A DNA stretch of 64,000 bases. Source: Gemmatimonas sp. (GTDB lineage: Bacteria > Gemmatimonadota > Gemmatimonadetes > Gemmatimonadales > Gemmatimonadaceae). The position numbers were made by a program, and so were the translations under genes. Below are positions 46,912-56,343 of this stretch, piece after piece. The stretch spans positions 18,414 to 82,413 of the forward strand of contig NZ_JAJTHI010000008.1 of assembly GCF_021298855.1 (NCBI RefSeq). The letters are read 5' to 3'. The first letter of the stretch is position 1. The number at the start of each line of letters is the position of its first letter. The notes beneath the pieces are model-generated. The model did not search any database. It worked only from the letters and a program-made list of their open reading frames with translations, and was not told the origin of the DNA.

Positions 46912-48531
46912 ATGGCGACACAGGTCTCCCCGTCCGCTCCCGTCCGCGAAAGTGCCGACGGTCTCGCCCCGCAGGGCATCGCCCCGCGTGGTACGGTCCA
47001 CTGGAACTACGTCGCCCCGGAGCTGATCGAGTCGGCCATTCGCCGCGGAGAAGGAACGCTGGCGCACATGGGGCCGTTCGTGGCCATCACCTCGCCGCAC
47101 ACCGGACGTTCGCCGAACGACAAGTTCGTGGTGCAGGAACCGTCCACCGAAGCCGACGTGGATTGGGGCAAGGTCAACCAGCCCATTTCCCCCGAGCACT
47201 GGGCCACGCTCAAGGCCGACGTGCAGGCGTATCTCAACGGCCTCGATGAGCTGTTCGTGCAGGACCTGTATTGCGGCGCCGATCCGGCCACGCGCCTGAG
47301 TGTGCGATACGTGCTGCCCAACGCATGGCACGCCGCGTTCGTGCGCAACATGTTCATCCGCCCCGACATCGCCGAACTGGCGGGGTTCCTGCCCAATTTC
47401 ACGGTGTATCACGCGCCGGAAATGCAGGCGGATCCCGCTCGCCATGGGACGCGCACCGGCACGTTCATCGTGCTCAATCTCGCCGAGCGCGCCATTCTCA
47501 TTGGCGGCACGCGCTACGCGGGTGAGCTCAAGAAGGCCATGTTCACGGTCATGAACTACCTGCTCCCCAGGCAGGGGGTCCTGTCCATGCACTGCTCCGC
47601 CAACATCGGCCGGGACGGCGATACGGCGCTCTTCTTCGGCCTCTCCGGCACCGGCAAGACCACGCTCTCCGCCGACCCCGAGCGCGGCCTCATTGGCGAC
47701 GATGAACACGGCTGGTCGAGCGACGGCACCTTCAACTTCGAGGGGGGCTGCTACGCCAAGGCCATCAATCTCTCGGCCGAGGGGGAGCCGGACATTTATC
47801 AGACCACGCAGATGTTCGGCACGATCCTCGAGAATGTCGTGCTGAACCAGCCCTCGCGCACGGTCGACTTCGCCAACCAGAGCATCACCGAGAATACGCG
47901 CGCGTCCTATCCGCTGCCGTACATCGGCAATCACGTGCCGAGCGGCCGCGGCGGCCACCCGAAGAACGTGGTGTTTCTCACAGCCGACGCCTTCGGCGTG
48001 TTGCCGCCCATTGCCCGGCTCACCCCCGAGCAGGCGATGTACTATTTCCTCTCGGGGTACACGGCCAAGGTGGCCGGCACCGAGCGCGGCGTGACGGAAC
48101 CGCAGGCGACGTTCTCGGCGTGCTTCGGCGCCGTCTTCCTCGTGTGGCACCCCACCAAGTACGCCGAGATGTTGGGGGCACTGCTCAAGGAACACGGCTC
48201 CCAGGTGTGGCTCGTGAACACGGGCTGGAGCGGCGGACCATATGGGGTGGGGCGGCGCATGAAGCTCGGCTACACCCGCGCCATGGTGCGGGCGGCGCTG
48301 GGCGGTGCGCTCGATGGCACCGAGTTCGTCGCCGATCCCGTCTTCGGCCTGCACATCCCCACGTGGGTACCGGACGTGCCGGGAGAAGTGCTGGAGCCGC
48401 GCGGGACGTGGGCCAACGGTGCCGAGTACGACGCCCAGGCGCAGAAGCTCGCCGGCATGTTCCGCGAGAACATCCGGAAGTTCGGCGACGCCGTTTCGCC
48501 GGCCATTCTCGCCGCTGGCCCGCAGGGCTGA
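46912..48531 (+). CDS. pckA: Phosphoenolpyruvate carboxykinase (ATP)
   Basis: A 539-aa enzyme catalysing oxaloacetate + ATP to PEP + CO2 + ADP, the first step of gluconeogenesis. It carries GPFVAITSPHTGRSPNDKFV, RYAGELKKAMFTVMNYLLP, the kinase-1a motif FFGLSGTGKTTLSADP (near 244), the kinase-2 strand LIGDDEHGWSSDGTFNFEGG and SYPLPYIGNHVPSG. ATG 46912 is preferred because GAGGG lies 10 bp upstream; ATG 46897 is a second option. The length is normal for the ATP-type enzyme. A perfect hairpin terminator follows. Confidence 0.94.
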   Translation: MATQVSPSAPVRESADGLAPQGIAPRGTVHWNYVAPELIESAIRRGEGTLAHMGPFVAITSPHTGRSPNDKFVVQEPSTEADVDWGKVNQPISPEHWATLKADVQAYLNGLDELFVQDLYCGADPATRLSVRYVLPNAWHAAFVRNMFIRPDIAELAGFLPNFTVYHAPEMQADPARHGTRTGTFIVLNLAERAILIGGTRYAGELKKAMFTVMNYLLPRQGVLSMHCSANIGRDGDTALFFGLSGTGKTTLSADPERGLIGDDEHGWSSDGTFNFEGGCYAKAINLSAEGEPDIYQTTQMFGTILENVVLNQPSRTVDFANQSITENTRASYPLPYIGNHVPSGRGGHPKNVVFLTADAFGVLPPIARLTPEQAMYYFLSGYTAKVAGTERGVTEPQATFSACFGAVFLVWHPTKYAEMLGALLKEHGSQVWLVNTGWSGGPYGVGRRMKLGYTRAMVRAALGGALDGTEFVADPVFGLHIPTWVPDVPGEVLEPRGTWANGAEYDAQAQKLAGMFRENIRKFGDAVSPAILAAGPQG

Positions 48532-48556
48532 GCGCGCGGCCCCGGCGCGTGACACG

Positions 48557-48590
48557 CGAGCCCGCTGAATCAGTCGATTCAGCGGGCTCG
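48557..48590 (+). terminator. Perfect hairpin terminator after pckA
   Basis: CGAGCCCGCTGAATC - AGTC - GATTCAGCGGGCTCG is a perfect 15-bp stem with a 4-nt loop, 25 bp past the pckA stop. It may also close the convergent minus-strand unit starting at the TonB receptor gene. Confidence 0.85.
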
Positions 48591-48626
48591 TTGCCGTATG
48601 GGTCGTAGCGGCCGCACGGGCGCGTG

Positions 48627-50279
48627 CTACTTGGGGTTGGCCAGACGGACAGTCTCGAGGAACAGCTGGCGCCCTTCGCGCGCCGTCACATAGATCAATC
48701 CGTTGGGGCCGAAGCCCACCACCTGTCGACCAGGTGGCAGCTTGACTCGCTCGATGAGCGTGCCGTCGGGGGTGATCACGTCGTAGACCAGCGGCGGCTG
48801 ATTGGCCATGGCGCCCATCATCGCCATCAGGGCCGCGGGAGGCGCCTGCCGCGTGGAGTCACCCGGCGCACCGGGCGCTCTCGCGGCGCCGGGTGCCCGC
48901 GCTGCGCCCCCCATCATGCCCGGCGGAGGCCCACCGGCCCCGCGCGCGCCCATGAACGTCTGCGCCAGCTGCGCGGACAGGTTGGAGGTGGTGGGCACGA
49001 CCCACAGGTTGCCGTTGCGATCGGCAATGCTCGACCCCTGCCGCACCGGCGGATAGTAGTCGGGCAGCTTGTCGGCGCCGATCGGCTCGAAACTCATGCG
49101 GAACCCACCGCCTCCGCCCTGCCCCGCGCGCTCGGACGCCGCCTTGGCCATGGTGGCCAGCGAATCCACCAGCTTGGTCTTCTCCTCGTCGGAGATGCGC
49201 TTCCAGTCGAACGGCAGCTTGTCGGAGGCGACGTGCGTGCCGTCGGGCCGATAGTAGTCGACGTGATAGTCGAGCACGCGCATCACGGCCACGGTGCCGT
49301 CGGCCAGCAAGGCCCAATCATCGGCCTGCGGCAGCGGGTTGATCTTGATGGTAAGCCGCGTCGCGCCATCCTCGCCGCGCGTCATCTGCGTTTCGTTCTT
49401 CGGCACCTTCACGAAGGTGACCGTGTCGGCCTTGCGGGTGTCGAAATCGACCCGAACGATGGGTACCGAGTCCGGCTGGTTGGCAGGGTTGAAGCCGCGC
49501 CCCCCGGGACCACCAAAGGCCTGCGCGCCGCCCCCCCCGCCGCCACCACCCCCACCACCTGGCGGAGCAGCGGCGTCACCGCCGCCGCCACGTACGGCCT
49601 GCGTGCGGGTGTTGCCACCCTGTCCGCCGCCCTGGAGTCCGCGCGCACCGCCACGGTCGTTCCCGCCGCCGAACATCATGCCCGCCATGCCGCCACCACC
49701 GGGCCCCCCGGTGCCGCCCTGGCGGTAATAGAGCCGCCCTTTCGCATCGAACGCGTGTGATCCGAGGTTCGCGCTGGTCAGCAGGTTGATGTCGTTGGGG
49801 CGCGGAGAGGCCATCACCCGCACGGTACGCCCCATGCCGTCGATAACCACCAGCGACAGCGTGGAGGCATCGACCACGATGCTGGAGTCACCGGCGTACG
49901 GCAGCAGCCCCACGGGGCGCTGCCCATAGGGCATGAGCGCCCCGCGCGCCGTGTCGGCAACCACCAGGGTGTTCTTGAGCGAGGCGTCGAAGCGCAGCAG
50001 CTGACGTTTCTGCACGTCGTTCACCAGCACCGACCCGTCGCTGAGCGGCCGCACCATGGTGGCGCTCAGGATGGGCTGTGCGCTGCGGGCAATGGCTGCA
50101 GTGACTTCGCGCACCGGCAATTGCGCCGTGGTGGGGCTGGTTGGTGGGGCCGTCTGCGCCAGCGCCGGGCTGGCGGTGAGCAGCACGCCCACGGCGCTCC
50201 AACGGGCCAGCGGCCCGGTCGTGCGGGGAACGAAGTGCATGGGATGTCCCACAGAGGTATGCGTACCGGAAGTGTTCAT
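48627..50279 (-). CDS. Exported Gly-rich protein, co-transcribed with the TonB receptor
   Basis: A 550-aa protein from ATG 50279 with a long signal peptide (TGPLARWSAVGVLLTASPAL then AQ). Residues about 55-190 and 250-330 contain short repeated strands with D-G-S/V spacing (MVRPLSDGSVLVNDVQKRQL, SSIVVDASTLSLVVIDGMGR), suggesting a beta-propeller-like fold. A Gly tract of eleven and other GG-rich stretches break it near residues 190-260, and Pro/Ala/Met-rich segments lie near 440-480. A final propeller-like segment (VYDVITPDGTLIERVKLPPG) closes the protein. No catalytic motif is visible. It starts 2 bp after the TonB receptor stop, so it is probably a partner, for example a substrate-binding or surface protein. 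Confidence 0.7.
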   Translation of the reverse strand: MNTSGTHTSVGHPMHFVPRTTGPLARWSAVGVLLTASPALAQTAPPTSPTTAQLPVREVTAAIARSAQPILSATMVRPLSDGSVLVNDVQKRQLLRFDASLKNTLVVADTARGALMPYGQRPVGLLPYAGDSSIVVDASTLSLVVIDGMGRTVRVMASPRPNDINLLTSANLGSHAFDAKGRLYYRQGGTGGPGGGGMAGMMFGGGNDRGGARGLQGGGQGGNTRTQAVRGGGGDAAAPPGGGGGGGGGGGAQAFGGPGGRGFNPANQPDSVPIVRVDFDTRKADTVTFVKVPKNETQMTRGEDGATRLTIKINPLPQADDWALLADGTVAVMRVLDYHVDYYRPDGTHVASDKLPFDWKRISDEEKTKLVDSLATMAKAASERAGQGGGGGFRMSFEPIGADKLPDYYPPVRQGSSIADRNGNLWVVPTTSNLSAQLAQTFMGARGAGGPPPGMMGGAARAPGAARAPGAPGDSTRQAPPAALMAMMGAMANQPPLVYDVITPDGTLIERVKLPPGRQVVGFGPNGLIYVTAREGRQLFLETVRLANPK

Positions 50280-50281
50280 GC

Positions 50282-53200
50282 TCAGCGCCGACCCATGCCG
50301 CCGCCCATGCCACCACCCATGAAGCGGTTGCCACCGGCAGTACCCGAACGAATGCCCTGCAGGTTCCGCTTGTCCATGAACGGGATGAGCGATTCGGGGA
50401 GAATGCGGATCTGCTCCGGGGTCAGCAGGTTGCGGATACCGGGGGCCACCTGAATGAGGATGTCCACGCTCGCCTCGCGCGCCTGCCGGTAGCGTCCGTA
50501 GGCATCGTCGTGGTTGTACTTGTCGGGCAGGTCGGCGAGGAAGCGCGCCACGGGGGTCCAGATGCTGTCGCTCTTGAGCACGTACAGCCGGTTGAGCGTG
50601 GCCAGGCTGTCGGCCTGCTTGCGCGTGAGCTTGAGCGTATCCGCCTGCTGGAGGATCTGCTGCATGGGGTTGATGAGCCCCACGCTCGCCGTCTGTCGCA
50701 GCTGCTGCAGGCTGGGCTTGTTGCCGGGGCGCGAGCGGCCGCGATCGAGCTGCTGCAGCAGCTGCTGCTGCTCACGGGTGGGGCCGAGGTCCCACCCCAT
50801 CTGCATGGTGAAGGTCACGGGTGCCGACCGCTGCGTGGTCTGGCTGGGACGCGTGGAGCCGAAGCGTTCGTTCACTTCGTACTTGTAGCGGTTCGCCACC
50901 GGATCGAAGCCGCGCACGAACAGCAGCGCCCCGTTGCTCTGCGGATTCACGAACGCGCCCCACCCCTTGAGCCCCGCCTCGCCGTTGAGGAGGCGATCGA
51001 TGCCGTTGAGCGGATTGGCGACCTGGAAGGAGAGGTTGGCCCGCTGCGGCAGGCCAAGTTTGAGCGAGTTGAACGAGATGTTCAGGTTCCCCGTCATGGA
51101 CCAGGGGCCTTCGCACGAATTGCGCGCCGCAAACCGGCCGAGCTGGTTGCGCAGGCACGCCGTGGCCTCACGGGTGCCGGTGGCAAGGAAGTTCTCGAGC
51201 CCCGCCTTGAGCTGGGGATCGGCCACCGCCGCCGGGTCGAAGATGAACGCGCGATCGTTCCCGTAGCTGTCGCCGTTCACGTCCTGATTGACCGTGGGCG
51301 TATAGAAGATGCCCGAGCGGAAGTTGCCGAACCACGAGATGCGCACCGCATCCCACGCGTTGTAGCTCAGCGAGTACTGGATCTGGTGCCGCGAGAAGTT
51401 CGCGCCGCGCGACCACTCGATGCCCACCGGCGTGTTCACCGTGCTGTTGAAGCCGAGGAACTGCTCGCGGACATCGGCCAACACGTACGACAGACTCCAG
51501 CTCCAGCGGGTATTGAACACGAACGGGCGCAGCGACGCCGTGACCTGCCGGCTCTCCGATTCCAGGTCGGAGGTTTGCGCGGTCACCCGGCCGTACTGCG
51601 GAAAGAGTCGCGCCTCACGCCAGGCCACCTGGCCGGTGGCCGGCACGATGGCGGTGGGCGTGACGTAGACGGGGCGGTTGGCTTCGTCGGCCAGCGAGAA
51701 GCGCTGTAGGTTGGGGAAGTTGATATCGATGCCCCCCTGCTGCCGCTGGTTGCGCGAGAAGGTCGCGTCGACCGAGAAGTTGAACCGGTTGCGGAGAATG
51801 GGCCCCTGCCACCCCAGGTTTCCGCGCAGCGAGCGCTGGGCGTAGAAATCGGGGAGGAACAGCGTGACGTTGGGCGCGCTGTTGGAGAACACCGTGCCGT
51901 TGGTCCCGTCGGCGCAGGTGCGCGGAATGTTGTTCACATCGGCCGCGTACCTGGTCCAATCGGGAAACGGCGTGGCGGCCCCCACGCAGGTGAGCTGCTG
52001 CAACCCGCTCGGCAGCCCCGTGTTGTCGATCGCATTGGAAATGAGCTGCGTGCCGGGGGTGTTCTGGAAGAGCCCCACCCCGCCGCGAATGACGGCGCGC
52101 GGCGCGCGGATCATGCCGGGGAGCAGCGCCATCTGGTCGGCCTGCCCCACGGTCCACGAGAAGCCAAGGCGCGGGCTCACGTAAATGCGATTGGGCACCG
52201 CGGCGTTGTCGTAGCCGAACTTGTCGATCACGTCGGCGTTGCTCTGCGGGCCCATGTTGAAGTGATTCCCGTCCACGCGCACGCCGTACTGCACCTGCAG
52301 GTCGTTGGTGGGACGCCAGGCATCACCCAGCGAGACGGCGCCCACGTACTGGCTGCCCGTGCGGGTGCGCGGCGAGAGCAGCCGCGTGAACGACGCGGGT
52401 CGGTTCGCCTGCAGGTCGGCCAGCGTGTTGTAGCCGAACGACCCGAACTCGTTGAAGTTGAACAGCGACGAGAACTCGTCACGCCGCAGCTCCGTGGTGA
52501 GCTTCACCCGGTGCCGATTGTCGCTCGAGAACCACGACAGCGTATTGTTGCCGGCCAGCGAGGTGTTGCCGTTGGCGTTGTTGAGCGCCGTGCTGCCGCC
52601 GAACTGCAGGTTGGTCACCGAGGCGGAGCCGTCGGCGAACTGCGAGTTGACGCGCACATTGCCCGAAGGCAGGAAGAAGAACGGGTCGCCGTCGCTGCGG
52701 CTCACGCTGTAGCCGATGGTGGTTTCCGAGAAGATCCCCTTCCACCCCAGCAGGCCGCTGTGGCGCGCCTGGGCCGACCCGCCCCAGTTGGTGCGCGTGC
52801 CGTCGCGCGACGGCGTGATGAGGCTGGTGCCGCCGCCACCGAACCCGCCGAACCCGCCGAAGCCGCCGCCGCCACCCACGGGTGACGTGCGGTTGAAGTT
52901 CGCCGACAGCGTGAAGGAGTAGGTGCTGCCGCGCGAGGAGTTTTGCGGCACCCAGTCGAAGCTGTTGAGCGTGTTGATGCGCGTGTTGATGCGCTGCGGA
53001 TCGTAGCCGGGCACCGTCACCGGCACCTGCTCGGTGCCGAGGATGTCGATGAGTCGCGCGACCGAGTCGGCCGACACACCCGCCGCGGCGAACCCGGCGT
53101 CGTTGCTGTTGATGAGCGTCTGCAGGTCCTGCAGGCGTCGATCGAACTGGAACGAGGTGTTGTAGAACATCTGATCGGGCTTGATCGGCCCCGACGCCGA

Positions 53201-54055
53201 GCCGCCCAGCGACATGTTCGTGTACTGCTGACCGGTGGCCACCCCGATGCGATCGGTCCATTGCAGCTGCGGCGAGATGAAGTTGCCACTCAGGCGACGG
53301 GTCACGAAGTTGGAGCCCGCGCGCGTGCGCACCTGCAGCTGCCCGCCGGAGAAGCCGCCGCGCGACACGTCGTAGGGCGACGTATTGAGCGACGACATGA
53401 CATTCGCGTCGCGGGGCAGTTGCGCGTCGCCGAAGTTGAGCCCGTTGAGCTGCGTATTGTTCTGGTCGCCACCGAGTCCGAAGACGGAGAAGGCATCGGC
53501 CGCGCCGTCGGCCCCCATGAGCAGCTGCACCCCCGGGATCGCCGAGGCCATGGCCGCGAGGTCTCCCAGCTGTTCGGCGTTGAGAAAGCCGGCTGTTTCG
53601 TCGCTCACGCTGCGTTCCGTCCCGCCCACATCGGACACGGTATCGCTGCGCGAGGCGGCAACCCGCTCCGTGACCTGAACGGCGTCGAGCGTGATGGCCG
53701 CGGGCGCCATCCGCGCATCGGCAATGAGGATTTCCTGGTCGGCCGTGCGCTTGACCTGATAGCGCCGTGGCGCCAGGCCGATGCCCGAGAAGGTGACCCA
53801 ATAGTCGCCTTCGCCCCCCGGGAACGAAATGGTGTAGCGGCCCTGCGCATTGGTGCGCGCCGTGCGACTGACGTTGCCCGACAGCGTCGTGGCCGTGACG
53901 AGCACGTTGGGAATGGGGAGCGTGTCAGTCCCCATCACGCGTCCGCGAATGATGTCGACTTGCTGCGCCACAGCGGACGCGGCACTGCCCGCGAGGGCAA
54001 GGCACACCGTGAATGCCCACAGGACGTGCCGGAGAACAGGCGAGGAAATGGTCAC
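50282..54055 (-). CDS. TonB-dependent receptor (Oar/carboxypeptidase-regulatory type) with LTXXQ-like C-terminal tail
   Basis: A 1257-aa outer-membrane transporter. The signal peptide (VLWAFTVCLALAGSAASAVA) is followed by a carboxypeptidase-regulatory-like domain (DIIRGRVMGTDTLPIPNVLV, RYTISFPGGEGDYWVTFSGI), a plug (DLAAMASAIPGVQLLMGADG) and a large Gly/Asn/aromatic-rich barrel. The last barrel-like strand is VTFTMQMGWDLGP near residue 1080. Unusually, about 170 residues follow. They contain LTRKQADSLATLNRLYVLKS near 1141 and LLTPEQIRILPESLIPFMDK near 1210, a pair of L-T-x-x-Q motifs as in Spy/CpxP-type periplasmic chaperones. The protein ends Gly/Met-rich. It is the first gene of a unit with the Gly-rich partner. 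Confidence 0.85.
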   Translation of the reverse strand: MTISSPVLRHVLWAFTVCLALAGSAASAVAQQVDIIRGRVMGTDTLPIPNVLVTATTLSGNVSRTARTNAQGRYTISFPGGEGDYWVTFSGIGLAPRRYQVKRTADQEILIADARMAPAAITLDAVQVTERVAASRSDTVSDVGGTERSVSDETAGFLNAEQLGDLAAMASAIPGVQLLMGADGAADAFSVFGLGGDQNNTQLNGLNFGDAQLPRDANVMSSLNTSPYDVSRGGFSGGQLQVRTRAGSNFVTRRLSGNFISPQLQWTDRIGVATGQQYTNMSLGGSASGPIKPDQMFYNTSFQFDRRLQDLQTLINSNDAGFAAAGVSADSVARLIDILGTEQVPVTVPGYDPQRINTRINTLNSFDWVPQNSSRGSTYSFTLSANFNRTSPVGGGGGFGGFGGFGGGGTSLITPSRDGTRTNWGGSAQARHSGLLGWKGIFSETTIGYSVSRSDGDPFFFLPSGNVRVNSQFADGSASVTNLQFGGSTALNNANGNTSLAGNNTLSWFSSDNRHRVKLTTELRRDEFSSLFNFNEFGSFGYNTLADLQANRPASFTRLLSPRTRTGSQYVGAVSLGDAWRPTNDLQVQYGVRVDGNHFNMGPQSNADVIDKFGYDNAAVPNRIYVSPRLGFSWTVGQADQMALLPGMIRAPRAVIRGGVGLFQNTPGTQLISNAIDNTGLPSGLQQLTCVGAATPFPDWTRYAADVNNIPRTCADGTNGTVFSNSAPNVTLFLPDFYAQRSLRGNLGWQGPILRNRFNFSVDATFSRNQRQQGGIDINFPNLQRFSLADEANRPVYVTPTAIVPATGQVAWREARLFPQYGRVTAQTSDLESESRQVTASLRPFVFNTRWSWSLSYVLADVREQFLGFNSTVNTPVGIEWSRGANFSRHQIQYSLSYNAWDAVRISWFGNFRSGIFYTPTVNQDVNGDSYGNDRAFIFDPAAVADPQLKAGLENFLATGTREATACLRNQLGRFAARNSCEGPWSMTGNLNISFNSLKLGLPQRANLSFQVANPLNGIDRLLNGEAGLKGWGAFVNPQSNGALLFVRGFDPVANRYKYEVNERFGSTRPSQTTQRSAPVTFTMQMGWDLGPTREQQQLLQQLDRGRSRPGNKPSLQQLRQTASVGLINPMQQILQQADTLKLTRKQADSLATLNRLYVLKSDSIWTPVARFLADLPDKYNHDDAYGRYRQAREASVDILIQVAPGIRNLLTPEQIRILPESLIPFMDKRNLQGIRSGTAGGNRFMGGGMGGGMGRR

Positions 54056-54239
54056 GACGATTGGACGAGAGGATCCCGGCGTTCGTTAATGCCGGATCTT
54101 TGCCGCAGCTGCACGGGCCGACGGCCCGCCTCTCAGGTAAATGCGCCGGTCGCTCGTTTCGTTGTGTCCCGCGTGCATGGCGCCGGCTGTGTCGATTGAT
54201 GACAGGTACGTGACGGCGGCCCGACATATCTTTAGCACC

Positions 54240-55520
54240 ATGGAAATCCTGCGCGATCCGCTCTGGAACAACATCCGCCTCGACCCGTTGGCGTTGGCGC
54301 TGCTCGAAACCCCGGTCATGCAGCGGCTGCGCTATGTGCGGCAGCTGGGACTGGCCTTCCTGGTCTATCCGGGAGCAACTCATTCGAGATTCGAGCACGC
54401 GCTGGGCGCGTGGCACCTGGCGGGCATGGCGCTGCGCCTCCTCGACGAACGGGGCGCGCTGCACGGCATCGCGGCGCGGGAACAGCAGGTGGTGCGCGCC
54501 GCCGCCCTGCTGCACGACGTGGGGCATTACCCGTTCTCCCATGCGCTCGAGGAGATCGGCGTCACCGATCACGAAGAGGTCGCCCGCCCGCTCATCACCG
54601 ACGGCGTGATCGGCGAGTGCCTGCGCGCGCACCTCGGGGGGCATGCTCCGCACGAGGTGTTCGACCTCATTACCGGACGCAGCAGGCACCCGCTGCAGGG
54701 ACTCATCTCCGGGTCCATCGACCTCGACAAGATCGAGTACCTCAAGCGTGACGCGACCATGTGTGGCGTCCCGTACGGTGAGATCGACGTGGACCGGCTG
54801 CTCAACTCGCTGGTCCTGGTGTCGCGGCCGGGGGATGGTCCGGCCATCGGGGTGCACGAGAAGGGCCTCTCCGCCCTCGAGTCACTCCTGTTTGCCAAGT
54901 ACCAGATGTATCGCAACGTGTACTGGCACCACGCGGTGCGCAGTGCCACGGCGATGTACAAGCGGCTGGTGGCCGTGGCCATCGACACCGGCGCCGTGGC
55001 GGCCGACACCGTGGCGCGCTTCACCGATGAAGGGCTGCTGGTGCATCTCGATACGCCCACGCTGGTACCGGAGGCGCGGGAGTTGCTCGACGCCATCCGC
55101 ATCCGACGCCTGCACAAGCGCGCCTACGAGTGCCCCGCCGCCACGCTCGGCGAGGAGGTCGGGGAGTGGATTGCCTCCGACTATCGCCTGACCCGTCGAG
55201 TGGAGGATGCCTTCGCCGCTGAACTGGGACTCCCGTCGGGCGCGGTGCTGCTCGACTACCCCGCGAAGACCCAGATGCTGGGGGTGGACATTCCCATGCA
55301 GCGGCGCGACGGACGCGTGGTGCAGCTGACCGCCGAAGGCTGGGAGGGCGCGCTCAATCTGCCGCGCCTGAGTGACGAGCTCTACCGGAGCGCCCGGCGC
55401 CTGCGGGTCTTCACGGCCAAGCGCGCGCCGGTACCGGAACGTGGCGTGTTGGCGGTCCTTCGCATGGAGGCCGGCGACGTGGCCCGGCGGCTCGATATGG
55501 GACAGCCGCTACTGGGCTGA
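54240..55520 (+). CDS. HD-domain phosphohydrolase (SAMHD1/dGTPase-like)
   Basis: A 426-aa protein from ATG 54240. It opens MEILRDPLWNNIRLDPLALA and has RLRYVRQLGLAFLVYPGATH followed by SRFEHALGAWHLA, then VRAAALLHDVGHYPFSHALE with the HD metal pair, then LISGSIDLDKIEYLKRDATM with the third acidic ligand. This is the SAMHD1/YdhJ type, which hydrolyses dNTPs or other nucleotides; the exact substrate is not visible. The upstream frame from 54141 is not protein-like. It is divergent from the TonB receptor gene, 184 bp apart. Confidence 0.87.
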   Translation: MEILRDPLWNNIRLDPLALALLETPVMQRLRYVRQLGLAFLVYPGATHSRFEHALGAWHLAGMALRLLDERGALHGIAAREQQVVRAAALLHDVGHYPFSHALEEIGVTDHEEVARPLITDGVIGECLRAHLGGHAPHEVFDLITGRSRHPLQGLISGSIDLDKIEYLKRDATMCGVPYGEIDVDRLLNSLVLVSRPGDGPAIGVHEKGLSALESLLFAKYQMYRNVYWHHAVRSATAMYKRLVAVAIDTGAVAADTVARFTDEGLLVHLDTPTLVPEARELLDAIRIRRLHKRAYECPAATLGEEVGEWIASDYRLTRRVEDAFAAELGLPSGAVLLDYPAKTQMLGVDIPMQRRDGRVVQLTAEGWEGALNLPRLSDELYRSARRLRVFTAKRAPVPERGVLAVLRMEAGDVARRLDMGQPLLG

Positions 55521-55557
55521 CCCGCCGGCGGTCAGCGCCGGTCTTCCCCTGACCAGG

Positions 55558-56343
55558 TCAGCGGCTGGCGCTGCCGGCGCTGCCGGCGCTGCCGGCGCTG
55601 CCGCGGTCGCAGTGGACGCGACCGGCGGCCGCCGCCTCGAGCATCTCCACAGCCTCGCGCGCGATGGCCGCACCCTGATCCTTGGCGTAAAAGGCGCGGA
55701 TTCCGGCGTGCACCGAGTCCAGCGACGCACGCTTCCGCTCCTGCGACGACCACTCCCGCAGCGCACGGGGCTGCTCGACAATGCAGCCGCGCTCGCGCCC
55801 CTCGGCGTCGAGCAATACGAACGTGGGCGTGGCCACGCGGCCGTCGAGCGACCGGTGCTGCTCCTGCACCGGCCGACCGGCCGCCGGCAGCACGATGCGC
55901 AGGTCCACGCCGGCCTGGGAGGCGAGACGCGCAACGTACGGGACGGTATTCATGGAATCCCCGCAGGCATCGACCGCCACCACCAGCAGCTTCCAGCTTC
56001 CCCCCACGGCCCGGGCGCGTTGCACGAGGGCGCCATCCACCTGCGCACTGTCGGCCAGGCGCAGCCACCCTTCCCGGCGCGCCTTTGCTGCCGCAACGAA
56101 ATCGGAGAACGACTGCCCGCTGGCATGCAGGGCAGCCAGCGTGCTGTCAGCAGGCGAGAACACCGGCCCGCCCGCCGCTGCCGAGCGAATGGGCTGTGCC
56201 GGCGCACCGCACGGCAGGACACGACCGGTCTCCCCGCCGACGTTCATCTCCACCAGGGGGGCCGGAAACGCCCGCAGCGGGGCAGTCGGCGTCAGGACCG
56301 CGCCGCCCAGCAGGGCGAGCGCACAGCGGCGGAGTGAGCTCAT
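55558..56343 (-). CDS. Exported thioredoxin-like protein with CxxS motif
   Basis: A 261-aa protein with a signal peptide (SLRRCALALLGGAVLTPTAP then LRA). Residues about 110-200 have a thioredoxin fold: SWKLLVVAVDACGDSMNTVP contains the active-site region CGDS, and the cis-proline loop is VATPTFVLLDAEGRE. CxxS rather than CxxC suggests isomerase-like or single-cysteine chemistry. The N-terminal part (GRVLPCGAPAQPIRSAAAGG) is not recognised. The C-terminus is a GSA repeat encoded by four 9-bp copies. ATG 56343 overlaps the stop of the 68-aa gene by 4 bp. Confidence 0.72.
   Translation of the reverse strand: MSSLRRCALALLGGAVLTPTAPLRAFPAPLVEMNVGGETGRVLPCGAPAQPIRSAAAGGPVFSPADSTLAALHASGQSFSDFVAAAKARREGWLRLADSAQVDGALVQRARAVGGSWKLLVVAVDACGDSMNTVPYVARLASQAGVDLRIVLPAAGRPVQEQHRSLDGRVATPTFVLLDAEGRERGCIVEQPRALREWSSQERKRASLDSVHAGIRAFYAKDQGAAIAREAVEMLEAAAAGRVHCDRGSAGSAGSAGSASR
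55568..55603. repeat. Four tandem copies of a 9-bp repeat (gcgctgccg)
   Basis: Exact copies at 55568, 55577, 55586 and 55595 encode the GSA repeats at the C-terminus of the thioredoxin-like protein. Copy-number change would keep the frame. Confidence 0.9.

Noticed and set aside
46657..48555. 632-codon minus-strand frame opposite pckA
   Set aside because: Antisense shadow of a highly conserved enzyme; no protein features.
49294..49728. Pro-rich plus-strand frame opposite the Gly-rich exported protein
   Set aside because: It is the complement of the glycine tracts.
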